From assembly GCA_903862375.1 (NCBI GenBank), contig CAIOXR010000094.1, forward strand, positions 1 through 17,466: a DNA stretch of 17,466 nucleotides. Reading direction: 5' to 3'. Shown in pieces: positions 1-5,969 of this stretch. Under the pieces are notes generated by a model. That model saw only the letters and a program-made list of their open reading frames with translations. It did not search any database and was not told the origin of the DNA. How positions within the stretch are numbered: the stretch's first letter is position 1; each line of letters opens with the position of its first letter. This DNA is from an uncultured bacterium. Its GTDB lineage: Bacteria; Patescibacteriota; Minisyncoccia; Phycocordibacterales; UBA9973. The position numbers and the translations under genes were made by a program.

Positions 1-2
1 AT

Positions 3-215
3 TATATTAAGTTTCATAGATCTTATAATATGCTAATAAAAATAGCAATTAAAATAAGTTCTCTGTCTTTTGTGGATGATAGTAAAAAAATAGAATTAAA
101 AAGAAGTTATTTAAATTTAAGCTTCTATAAAACTATGGATATTAATTATTTATACAGAGAAACAAGTATATTTTTAAAAGAATACTATGAATGGATTGAA
201 TCTAAAAATAAATGA
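3..215 (+). CDS. 3' end of an unidentified protein (partial)
   Basis: An open frame runs from the window edge to a TGA at 213-215, giving about 70 C-terminal residues. The first Met codon (30-32) is probably internal, because the frame stays open upstream of it to the edge. The fragment is basic and rich in Ile, Lys, Ser and Tyr, and ends in a Tyr/Glu-rich helix-like stretch (YLYRETSIFLKEYYEWIESK). I recognise no domain. It is separated from rpsN by a terminator and a new promoter, so it is probably unrelated to the ribosomal operon. It is the only gene here ending in TGA; the 18 complete genes use TAA or TAG. Confidence 0.55.
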   Translation, partial: YIKFHRSYNMLIKIAIKISSLSFVDDSKKIELKRSYLNLSFYKTMDINYLYRETSIFLKEYYEWIESKNK

Positions 216-255
216 GCAACGGGAAGCAATAGCCACACCGTTGCTTTCTGTTTTA
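215..255 (+). terminator. Intrinsic terminator of the upstream gene
   Basis: The arms AGCAACGG (215-222) and CCGTTGCT (238-245) form a perfect 8-bp stem with a 15-nt loop, followed by a T-rich run (TTCTGTTTT). It begins on the last base of the preceding stop codon. Confidence 0.65.
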
Positions 256-298
256 TGTATATATCTATATAGGGAATAATATTTATGGTTACACAAAT

Positions 299-327
299 TT
301 GACACAAAGTGTTTCATTTGCTAGTAT
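299..327 (+). promoter_or_regulatory. Sigma70-type promoter of the ribosomal operon
   Basis: A perfect TTGACA (299-304), a 17-nt spacer and TAGTAT (322-327) fit a housekeeping promoter. The start point is predicted near 334. This is the best -35 box in the window, as expected for a ribosomal operon. The same TAGTAT -10 recurs in front of map. Confidence 0.7.
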
Positions 328-333
328 AGGTCT

Positions 334-453
334 ACGTGAGTTTAGATCCGTTTGTCTCCTTGAGTAGTTCGGTCGACCGAAATATTTAAGAAAATAAACG
401 TGATATCAGCTTGCATTAGCTAGCTTTATATGCTGGCTCATAATTAATAATAT
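334..453 (+). promoter_or_regulatory. Structured 5' leader of the rpsN operon
   Basis: About 120 nt lie between the predicted start point and the rpsN ATG. They contain a perfect 14-bp palindrome, TTCGGTCGACCGAA (368-381), enclosed by CGTTT/AAACG (349-353 / 396-400). A second stem-loop follows, AGCTTGCAT/ATGCTGGCT (408-416 / 430-438, one mismatch, one wobble), ending 15 nt before the ATG. Ribosomal operons are commonly autoregulated through such leaders. I cannot match this one to a known S8 or S14 target, so regulation is an inference. Confidence 0.4.
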
Positions 454-639
454 ATGGCAAAAACATCAGTAACAGTAAGACATTTAAAAAAGTCAAAATT
501 TAGCACACGAGAAACAAATCGTTGTTTTCGCTGTTCACGTGGACATGCATATATGAGAGATTTCGGTCTTTGTCGTATATGTTTCCGTGAGCTTGCAAAC
601 GAAGGTATGCTTCCTGGGGTTCGTAAATCAAGTTGGTAA
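454..639 (+). CDS. rpsN: Small ribosomal subunit protein uS14, zinc-binding (type Z)
   Basis: At 61 residues this is the short, zinc-binding form of S14, which binds 16S rRNA in the 30S head. Two CxxC knuckles (Cys24/Cys27 and Cys40/Cys43) form the zinc site, within the typical pattern [14 protein letters not shown]...[11 protein letters not shown]. The C-terminus is the usual GVRKSSW. It is the first gene of the operon in this window; the L24 and L5 genes that normally precede it are missing. The start is preceded by AATAATAT and has no Shine-Dalgarno sequence. A 97-nt repeat-bearing gap separates it from rpsH. Confidence 0.95.
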   Translation: MAKTSVTVRHLKKSKFSTRETNRCFRCSRGHAYMRDFGLCRICFRELANEGMLPGVRKSSW

Positions 640-648
640 GTATGAATA

Positions 649-726
649 ATCAAGTTATAAAGTTCATCAAGTTATAAAGTTAGAGTTAAATCAACTTTAA
701 AAACCTTCAACTTTAAAACTTATAAC
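649..726 (+). repeat. Short direct and inverted repeats between rpsN and rpsH
   Basis: The 16-mer ATCAAGTTATAAAGTT occurs twice in tandem (649-664 and 666-681). TCAACTTTAAAA then occurs twice (691-702 and 707-718), followed by CTTATAACT. The second pair is largely the complement of AAAGTT/AGTTATAA in the first pair, so several alternative hairpins are possible (for example AAAGTT 676-681 with AACTTT 693-698). It may be a regulatory element for S8 or only AT-rich spacer. Confidence 0.5.
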
Positions 727-736
727 TAAACAATAT

Positions 737-1123
737 ATGGATCAAATAGCAAACATGATGAATATGATAAAGAATGGTGGACGTGCAGAGCACGAGACTA
801 TTACTGTTTCATATTCTAAAATCAAACAAGCAATAGCAGATTGTTTATTAAAGGAAGGTTATATCTCTTCTGTGTCTAAAAAGACAAAGAAAGGTTTTCC
901 TGTTCTTGAAATAGGCATAGTTTATGTGAATGGATCTCCAAAAATTACAGGGGCAGAGCGTGTATCAAAGTCATCATGCCGTGTATATAAAGGAGTTAAA
1001 GATATTCGTTATACAAAAGGTGGTTCAGTTCTTACCGTTTATTCAACACCTAAAGGTATTTTGACAGACAAACAAGCTCGCAAAGAGATGGTCGGAGGTG
1101 AAGTACTATTTAAAATTTGGTAA
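737..1123 (+). CDS. rpsH: Small ribosomal subunit protein uS8
   Basis: The 128-residue length is typical for S8, which binds helix 21 of 16S rRNA and in many bacteria represses its own operon. The N-terminal DQIANMMNMIKNG and the C-terminal block YSTPKGILTDKQAR...GGEVLFKIW are characteristic. The start at 737 lies in CAATATATG with no SD. The gene ends in a TAA that abuts a GC-rich double hairpin (1123-1154). Confidence 0.95.
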   Translation: MDQIANMMNMIKNGGRAEHETITVSYSKIKQAIADCLLKEGYISSVSKKTKKGFPVLEIGIVYVNGSPKITGAERVSKSSCRVYKGVKDIRYTKGGSVLTVYSTPKGILTDKQARKEMVGGEVLFKIW

Positions 1124-1154
1124 CCGCCTCATCGGCGGTCTGCCGAAAAGTAGA
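1123..1154 (+). repeat. Double-hairpin element, copy A
   Basis: The first hairpin is ACCGCC-TCATC-GGCGGT (1123-1139). The second is TCTGC-CGAAAA-GTAGA (1139-1154, one G-U pair). It resembles the elements at 1728-1764, 2777-2809 and 15874-15910 in layout and loop sequence. It is GC-rich in an AT-rich gap and has no U-tract, so it is a poor terminator. It could slow polymerase or block 3' decay of the upstream message. Confidence 0.6.
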
Positions 1155-1192
1155 TTCAATGATAATAAAATAATAATAACAAATTAAATTAT

Positions 1193-1729
1193 ATGAGTAG
1201 AATAGGAAAACAAACAGTTATAGTTCCAAAAGGTACAGAAGCAAGCTTAGCTGGAACTACTCTTACTGTTAAAGGACCAAAAGGTACACTAGTAAGGAAT
1301 TTCCCTGGGTTAGTCACTATAGTTATAAACGGTAGTGAGATAACTTTCACTCCCAATAAATTAGGTGATAGGACAGTCAATGCACTATGGGGTACATATG
1401 CTTCACATGTGAAGAATATGGTTATCGGTGTGACAGAAGGTTATACAAAAAAGCTTATACTTGAAGGAGTTGGATTTAAATCAGAAGTAGTAGGTAAAAT
1501 GCTTAATCTAGCTCTTGGTTTCTCTCACCCTGTCAAAGTTACAATTCCAGAAGGTCTTACAGTTACAGCAGAAAAGAATAACGTAAGTATTACAGGTATC
1601 GATAAAGAGCTTGTGGGTTCATTCACAGCATCAGTCAGAGCAATGAAAAAGCCAGAACCTTATAAAGGTAAAGGATTTCGTTATAATGATGAAGTTATTC
1701 GTCGTAAGCAAGGTAAGAAAGCTGCTTAA
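1193..1729 (+). CDS. rplF: Large ribosomal subunit protein uL6
   Basis: The 178 residues match the usual length of L6, which binds 23S rRNA near the GTPase-associated region. It starts with MSRIGKQTVIVPKGTE and ends with the signature PEPYKGKGFRYNDEVIRRKQGKKAA-like tail (about residues 153-178). The two repeated L6 folds are intact. It follows rpsH after a 69-nt gap holding double-hairpin copy A. The start context is AATTATATG with no SD. Confidence 0.95.
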   Translation: MSRIGKQTVIVPKGTEASLAGTTLTVKGPKGTLVRNFPGLVTIVINGSEITFTPNKLGDRTVNALWGTYASHVKNMVIGVTEGYTKKLILEGVGFKSEVVGKMLNLALGFSHPVKVTIPEGLTVTAEKNNVSITGIDKELVGSFTASVRAMKKPEPYKGKGFRYNDEVIRRKQGKKAA

Positions 1730-1764
1730 TCGCCTTATCAGCGATTCCTGCCGGAAAGGCGGGA
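1728..1764 (+). repeat. Double-hairpin element, copy B
   Basis: The first hairpin is AATCGC-CTTATCA-GCGATT (1728-1746). The second is TCCTGCC-GGAAA-GGCGGGA (1746-1764; 7 bp with one G-U). It starts on the rplF stop codon, as copy A starts on the rpsH stop codon. This is the best-formed second hairpin of the family. Confidence 0.65.
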
Positions 1765-1786
1765 GAATATAATATAAAAATAATAT

Positions 1787-2128
1787 ATGAATAAAAAATT
1801 AGAAAAAAGATTAAGATTAAAGAAAAAGATTCGTACAAAGATATTTGGTACTTCCGAGTGTCCTCGTCTTTCTGTTTTCCGTTCCAATAATTATATTTAT
1901 GCTCAGATGATCGATGATTCTAAGGGTATGACTATCGCATCTTCTTCAGATATGGATGTAAAGACTGGCACAAAGACTGAGCGTTCAATAGCTATCGGTA
2001 CGAGTATAGCCAAAATGACAATTACTAAAGGTATTAAATCTTGTGTTTTTGATCGTAATGGATTTAAATATACAGGTCGTGTTAAGGCACTTGCAGACAG
2101 TGCACGTGCAGCTGGACTAAAGTTTTAA
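1787..2128 (+). CDS. rplR: Large ribosomal subunit protein uL18
   Basis: The 113-residue product has the basic N-terminus of L18 (KKLEKRLRLKKKIRTKIFG), the SVFRSNNYIYAQMIDD strand region and the diagnostic C-terminus GRVKALADSARAAGLKF. L18 binds 5S rRNA in the central protuberance. It lies between L6 and S5, its standard place. The start context is AATAATATATG with no SD, and rpsE follows after 9 nt. Confidence 0.95.
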   Translation: MNKKLEKRLRLKKKIRTKIFGTSECPRLSVFRSNNYIYAQMIDDSKGMTIASSSDMDVKTGTKTERSIAIGTSIAKMTITKGIKSCVFDRNGFKYTGRVKALADSARAAGLKF

Positions 2129-2137
2129 TTAAAATAT

Positions 2138-2821
2138 ATGGATACAACAAAACCAAAACAAAATACACCGAATAGTGGAGCTCCTAGAGGGAATACAGGT
2201 GGATATCGTGGAAATAACAACAATAATAAGCGTGAAGGAGGTGACCGTAAGCCAAGAACATTCTTTGAAAAACCAAAACCAGAATTTGATCAGAAAATGG
2301 TTTCTATCAGAAGAGTTACTCGTGTTGTAGCTGGAGGACGTCGTATGACATTCGCAGTTGCACTTGCTATTGGAGACAAGAAAGGATCAATAGGACTAGG
2401 CACAGGAAAAGGTGGAGATACAGCTATGGCTATAGCAAAAGCTCTTCGTCAGGCAAAAAAGAATATGTTCAAAATTGCTATGACCAAAGATAATTCTATA
2501 ACTCATGAAGTTTCATCTAAGTTTTCAAGTTCAAAGCTTACTATGATGCCAAATCGTGGAAAAGGTCTAGTAGCAGGAAGTACAGTTCGTGATATGCTTA
2601 TACTGGCTGGACTAAAGAACATTACAGCAAAGCTTCATTCTGGAAGTAAGAATAAGCTAAATAATGCAAGAGTAGCATACAAGACTTTGTATATGCTTAA
2701 GGCGAATGCTTCTCTTCTTAAAGTTGCTGCATTTATAGCAGAGAGTGAATTAGAGGTTAAGAGTGAGATATTAGAAGTCGCCTCATCGGTGACCCGCCTA
2801 GAAGGCGTGGAAGTTAAATAA
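2138..2821 (+). CDS. rpsE: Small ribosomal subunit protein uS5 with N- and C-terminal extensions
   Basis: The S5 core is clear: VSIRRVTRVVAGGRRM and the IGDKKGSIGLGTGKGGD RNA-binding loop near residues 80-100, then the C-terminal domain (GSTVRDMLILAGLKNITAKLHSG). S5 takes part in decoding fidelity and mRNA entry. At 227 residues it is about 60 longer than E. coli S5. The first ~45 residues are a low-complexity tail rich in Asn, Gly, Lys and Pro. About 35 residues extend past the usual end. The last 13 codons before the terminal Lys lie in double-hairpin copy C. rpmD does not follow; rplO starts 9 nt later. Confidence 0.93.
   Translation: MDTTKPKQNTPNSGAPRGNTGGYRGNNNNNKREGGDRKPRTFFEKPKPEFDQKMVSIRRVTRVVAGGRRMTFAVALAIGDKKGSIGLGTGKGGDTAMAIAKALRQAKKNMFKIAMTKDNSITHEVSSKFSSSKLTMMPNRGKGLVAGSTVRDMLILAGLKNITAKLHSGSKNKLNNARVAYKTLYMLKANASLLKVAAFIAESELEVKSEILEVASSVTRLEGVEVK
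2777..2809 (+). repeat. Double-hairpin element, copy C, inside the rpsE coding end
   Basis: The first hairpin is GTCGCC-TCATC-GGTGAC (2777-2793, one G-U). The second is centred on CGCC-TAGAA-GGCG (2795-2807). Its first loop, TCATC, is identical to that of copy A. The element is in frame within rpsE and encodes VASSVTRLEGVE just before the final Val-Lys. Confidence 0.5.
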
Positions 2822-2830
2822 TAAAATTAT

Positions 2831-3259
2831 ATGGAACTACACACATTAAAAAGAGAACACCCAAATAAAAAATCAAGACTTGTAGGCCGTGGAGGTACTC
2901 GTGGTAAAACTTCAGGACGTGGAGGAAAGGGTCAGACAGCTCGTGCAGGTAATAAGCGTCGTCCACAAATGCGTGATATTATAAAGAAGATTCCGAAGCT
3001 TCGTGGTTACCGTTTTGCATCTTTTGATACAAAACCTTCACCTATAAACGTAGGAGCTTTGAATGTATTTGCAGCTGGTTCTATTGTTAGCCCTGAGACT
3101 CTATTTGCAAGTAATCTTGTTCGCAAGGTTGCAGGTAAGTTACCAGTTGTTAAGATTTTAGGAACTGGAGAAATTACTACGAAAGTTAAAGTTGAGGATT
3201 GTATCCTTTCAAATACTGCTAAAGAAAAAATAGAGAAAATTGGTGGAACTATAAAATAA
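2831..3259 (+). CDS. rplO: Large ribosomal subunit protein uL15
   Basis: The 142 residues start with MELHTLKREHPNKKSRLVGRGG and carry the L15 glycine/arginine-rich segment (RGGTRGKTSGRGGKGQTARAG, about residues 21-41), which threads into 23S rRNA. The C-terminal half has the usual L15 fold (VSPETL..., ILGTGEITTKVKVE). It directly follows rpsE, where most bacteria have rpmD. Four nt separate it from secY. The start context is AAATTATATG with no SD. Confidence 0.95.
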   Translation: MELHTLKREHPNKKSRLVGRGGTRGKTSGRGGKGQTARAGNKRRPQMRDIIKKIPKLRGYRFASFDTKPSPINVGALNVFAAGSIVSPETLFASNLVRKVAGKLPVVKILGTGEITTKVKVEDCILSNTAKEKIEKIGGTIK

Positions 3260-3263
3260 TAAA

Positions 3264-4535
3264 ATGGAAACTGTTTTTAACAAAATAAGAATGATATTCA
3301 CTGATAAGGCACTACGATCTCGTGTCTTATTCGTGCTTGGTTCACTTATTGTATTTAGACTTCTGTCTACGATTCCAATTCCAGGTATTGATGCTACAAG
3401 ACTTCAAATGTTTATCAATAATAATCAATTCTTAGGAGTACTGAATATGTTTTCAGGTGGTGGACTTTCTACTCTTTCATTGATGATGCTTGGAGTTGGT
3501 CCTTATATTACTGCATCTATCATAATGCAACTTTTGACTATTATGTCTCCACGCTTGAAAGCCATGTATCAAGAAGATGGTGAGATAGGACGTAAAAAGT
3601 TTACTCAGTTTAGTCGGATGATTACAGTTCCTCTTGCTATAGTTCAAGGATTTGCTCTTCTTCTTTTGTTAAAGAAGCAAGGAATATTACTTGATATGAG
3701 TATGTTTAGTATGCTCGTAAACCTTTCAGTCATAGTTGCTGGTTCAATGCTTATTATGTGGATAGGTGAGTTAATGTCAGAATTCGGTATTGGTAACGGT
3801 ATCTCCCTTATTATTTTTGCTGGTATAGTTGCTAGAATTCCAAAAGAAATTTCACAATTCATTTTTACTTATAATGTAGCTGACTTACCTTTATACATAG
3901 TATTTCTTGCTGTTGGTGTTCTTATCATTGCTGGAGTAGTTATAATGACAGAAGCAGAAAGACCAATACCTGTCACATATGCTAAGCAAGTGCGCGGTGA
4001 TCATATCGCAGGGGGAACTCAGACTTATTTACCTCTCCGAGTGAATCAAGCCGGAGTTATACCTATCATTTTTGCTTTATCTATACTTATGTTCCCTCAG
4101 CTTATCGGTAATGCACTTTCAGGTATGAGTAATCATATATTATTATCCATATCCAAAGGTTTATTATGGTTTGTTGCAAACACATGGTTATATTCACTAT
4201 TTTATTTCATTTTTGTATTTCTATTTACATATTTTTATACTGCTGTTACTTTCGATCCAAATCAGCTTGCAGAGAATTTACAAAAGAATGGAGCATTTAT
4301 ACCAGGTATACGTCCAGGTGTAGCTACTCGTGAGTATATAGAAAAGATTCTAACACGCATTACTACTATCGGAGCAGTATTCTTGGGCGCTATTGCAGTC
4401 CTTCCTCTCATTATGAAAGCAATCACAGGTATCACTGCTTTTGCTATCGGAGGAACTGCTTTGTTGATTGTTGTTTCTGTTGTTTTGGATTTGATTAAAA
4501 AGATTGAAGCACAACTGTCGATGAGAGAATATTAA
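3264..4535 (+). CDS. secY: Protein translocase subunit SecY
   Basis: The 423-residue, strongly hydrophobic product has about ten membrane segments and forms the channel of the Sec translocon with SecE (and SecG). Landmarks are PIPGID near residue 40, the plug and TM2 region (SGGGLSTLSLMMLGVGPYI), GIGNGISLIIFAGIVARIP, the cytoplasmic loop EAERPIPVTYAKQVRG, and ENLQKNGAFIPGIRPG near the C-terminal third. It is the last gene of the ribosomal operon and is followed immediately by a terminator. It has no SD; the ATG is preceded by AATAATAAA. Confidence 0.96.
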   Translation: METVFNKIRMIFTDKALRSRVLFVLGSLIVFRLLSTIPIPGIDATRLQMFINNNQFLGVLNMFSGGGLSTLSLMMLGVGPYITASIIMQLLTIMSPRLKAMYQEDGEIGRKKFTQFSRMITVPLAIVQGFALLLLLKKQGILLDMSMFSMLVNLSVIVAGSMLIMWIGELMSEFGIGNGISLIIFAGIVARIPKEISQFIFTYNVADLPLYIVFLAVGVLIIAGVVIMTEAERPIPVTYAKQVRGDHIAGGTQTYLPLRVNQAGVIPIIFALSILMFPQLIGNALSGMSNHILLSISKGLLWFVANTWLYSLFYFIFVFLFTYFYTAVTFDPNQLAENLQKNGAFIPGIRPGVATREYIEKILTRITTIGAVFLGAIAVLPLIMKAITGITAFAIGGTALLIVVSVVLDLIKKIEAQLSMREY

Positions 4536-4562
4536 AAGACCTAATCAAATGGGTCTTTTTTT
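4534..4562 (+). terminator. Intrinsic terminator of the ribosomal operon
   Basis: The stem AAAAGACC/GGTCTTTT (4534-4541 / 4552-4559) has a 10-nt loop and runs into seven T. It overlaps the secY stop codon. It separates secY from adk, which are co-transcribed in many bacteria. Confidence 0.85.
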
Positions 4563-4581
4563 ATAATTTAATAATTTAGTA

Positions 4582-4587
4582 TATAAT
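4582..4587 (+). promoter_or_regulatory. -10 box of adk, leaderless spacing
   Basis: A perfect TATAAT is followed by AGATTT and then the ATG at 4594. With the usual 6-7 nt from -10 to the start point, transcription would begin at the ATG itself. The -35 region (TTTTAT, 4559-4564) is weak. The same 6-nt spacing occurs at 5958, 10373 and 16055. Confidence 0.55.
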
Positions 4588-4593
4588 AGATTT

Positions 4594-5199
4594 ATGAAAA
4601 ATAAACCACAAACATATATATTTTTTGGAATAGTTGGTTCTGGTAAGGGAACACAAGTAGAATTATTAGAAAAATATTTAAAAGATAATAATATATCAGA
4701 TGATATTTTGTTTACTTCTACTGGTCATGAATTTAGGAAATTAATAGAGACAGGTAGTTTTACTGCTTCAAAAGTTAAGACAATTATTGAGAAAGGTTTT
4801 CTCCAGCCAAATTTCTTAACAATAAGTCTATTTTCAAATATATTAATTTCTGGATTAAAAGAAAATAGTACTTTAATTACGGATGGTTACCCTAGGACTA
4901 TTCCTCAATCTGAAGCTTTTGATAGCATGATGAAGTTTTATGGTCGTACTGATGTTAAGATAATATACATAGAACTTGGCAAAGAAGAAGCTATTAAGAG
5001 GATGAAGCTTCGTGGTAGGTCTGATGATACTGATGAGGGTATAGCTAATCGTTTTGATGAGTATATAAATAATGTGATACCTTCTATGAATTATTTTAAA
5101 GATAAAGAAGGTTATAGTATATATACGATAAATGGTAATCAGACAATACAAGAAGTTCATCAAGAAATTATTAGTAAATTAAAACCATATTTAATATAG
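4594..5199 (+). CDS. adk: Adenylate kinase family nucleoside monophosphate kinase
   Basis: The 201 residues include a P-loop (G12-IVGSG-K18-GTQ), DGYPRT at 97-102 (the NMP-binding and catalytic Arg region) and R140-G-R142-S-DDT followed by GIANR at 149-153, which closes on ATP. The reaction is ATP + AMP to 2 ADP. The lid is short and has no zinc cysteines. The canonical GPPGSGKGTQ reads GIVGSGKGTQ here, so this is a divergent member and its monophosphate preference is less certain. It follows secY as in the classic spc operon but has its own promoter. pyrH starts one base after its TAG. Confidence 0.85.
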   Translation: MKNKPQTYIFFGIVGSGKGTQVELLEKYLKDNNISDDILFTSTGHEFRKLIETGSFTASKVKTIIEKGFLQPNFLTISLFSNILISGLKENSTLITDGYPRTIPQSEAFDSMMKFYGRTDVKIIYIELGKEEAIKRMKLRGRSDDTDEGIANRFDEYINNVIPSMNYFKDKEGYSIYTINGNQTIQEVHQEIISKLKPYLI

Positions 5200-5200
5200 T

Positions 5201-5890
5201 ATGCAAGAAAAAGAAATCATAGTCATATCTCTGGGAGGAGCAATGGTAGTTCCTGATATGCCAAATCCTGAATTTATTTTAGCTTTTAAAAATATCATTT
5301 TAAATTGGGTAGAAAAAGGTAAAAAGTTTGTAATTATTGTCGGTGGTGGGAAAACTTGTCGAAGATATAATGAAGCATTAAAGAAAGTTATTGATCCAAG
5401 TGATGATGATTTGGATTGGATGGGTATTTATTCTACTCGATTGAATGCTCAGTTAGTCCGACTATCTTTTAATGGAAAAGCTTCTAGCGAAGTAATAACT
5501 GATCCAATGCTTATAAATTCTTTTAACGATAACATTATTATCGGTGGTGGTTATAAGCCGGGGTTTTCTACAGATATGGGAGCTGTTCTTATTGCTGACC
5601 AATTAAAAGCTAAAAAGGTTATAAATATTTCAAATGTTGACTATGTGTATGATAGCGATCCTAAATTAAACCCAAATGCAGTTAAGTTTGAGAATATAAC
5701 TTGGGATAAATATCGAACATATATAACTAGTGAGTGGAAGCCTGGGCTTAGTACTCCTTTCGATCCTATCGCGTCTAAAAAGGCCGAAGAAGAAGGTATA
5801 GAGGTTGCTTTTATATCAGGAAAGGATCTTCTAAGTCTAGAGAATTATTTGGAAGGTAAACCTTTTATCGGTACGACAATAAAAAATTAG
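5201..5890 (+). CDS. pyrH: UMP kinase, archaeal-like (amino acid kinase family)
   Basis: The 229 residues show the amino acid kinase fold: SLGGAMVVPD (10-19), VGGGKTCRRY (47-56), STDMGAVLIAD (123-133), NVDYVYDSDP (145-154), then PGLSTPFDPIASKKAEEEGI and a final GKPFIGTTI. This layout resembles archaeal UMP kinases more than the bacterial E. coli type. It makes UDP from UMP and ATP. It starts one base after the adk stop, so the two NMP kinases are almost certainly co-transcribed and possibly coupled. Another amino acid kinase substrate is possible but less likely. Confidence 0.8.
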   Translation: MQEKEIIVISLGGAMVVPDMPNPEFILAFKNIILNWVEKGKKFVIIVGGGKTCRRYNEALKKVIDPSDDDLDWMGIYSTRLNAQLVRLSFNGKASSEVITDPMLINSFNDNIIIGGGYKPGFSTDMGAVLIADQLKAKKVINISNVDYVYDSDPKLNPNAVKFENITWDKYRTYITSEWKPGLSTPFDPIASKKAEEEGIEVAFISGKDLLSLENYLEGKPFIGTTIKN

Positions 5891-5910
5891 TTAATATTTT
5901 ATCTTTTCTA

Positions 5911-5940
5911 CAAAACCCGAATTTTCGGGTTTTGTTTCGT
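5911..5940 (+). terminator. Palindromic intrinsic terminator after pyrH
   Basis: CAAAACCCGAA (5911-5921) and TTCGGGTTTTG (5924-5934) are exact complements, with T-rich sequence on the 3' side and A-rich sequence on the 5' side of the stem. It ends the adk-pyrH transcript. Confidence 0.8.
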
Positions 5941-5957
5941 TTAATTTATATTTGATA

Positions 5958-5963
5958 TATAAT
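5958..5963 (+). promoter_or_regulatory. -10 box of the Zn-ribbon pair, leaderless spacing
   Basis: A perfect TATAAT is followed by six bases (TAATAT) and the ATG at 5970. No good -35 box is visible 17 nt upstream (TTTCGT). Predicted transcription starts at or next to the ATG. Confidence 0.5.
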
Positions 5964-5969
5964 TAATAT

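Noticed and set aside
649..726. CRISPR array
   Set aside because: The repeats are too short, only two copies each, and there are no spacers or cas genes.
1189..1380. Minus-strand open frames over ribosomal and other genes
   Set aside because: They lie opposite strongly conserved genes, have no recognisable domain and no promoter or spacing of their own.
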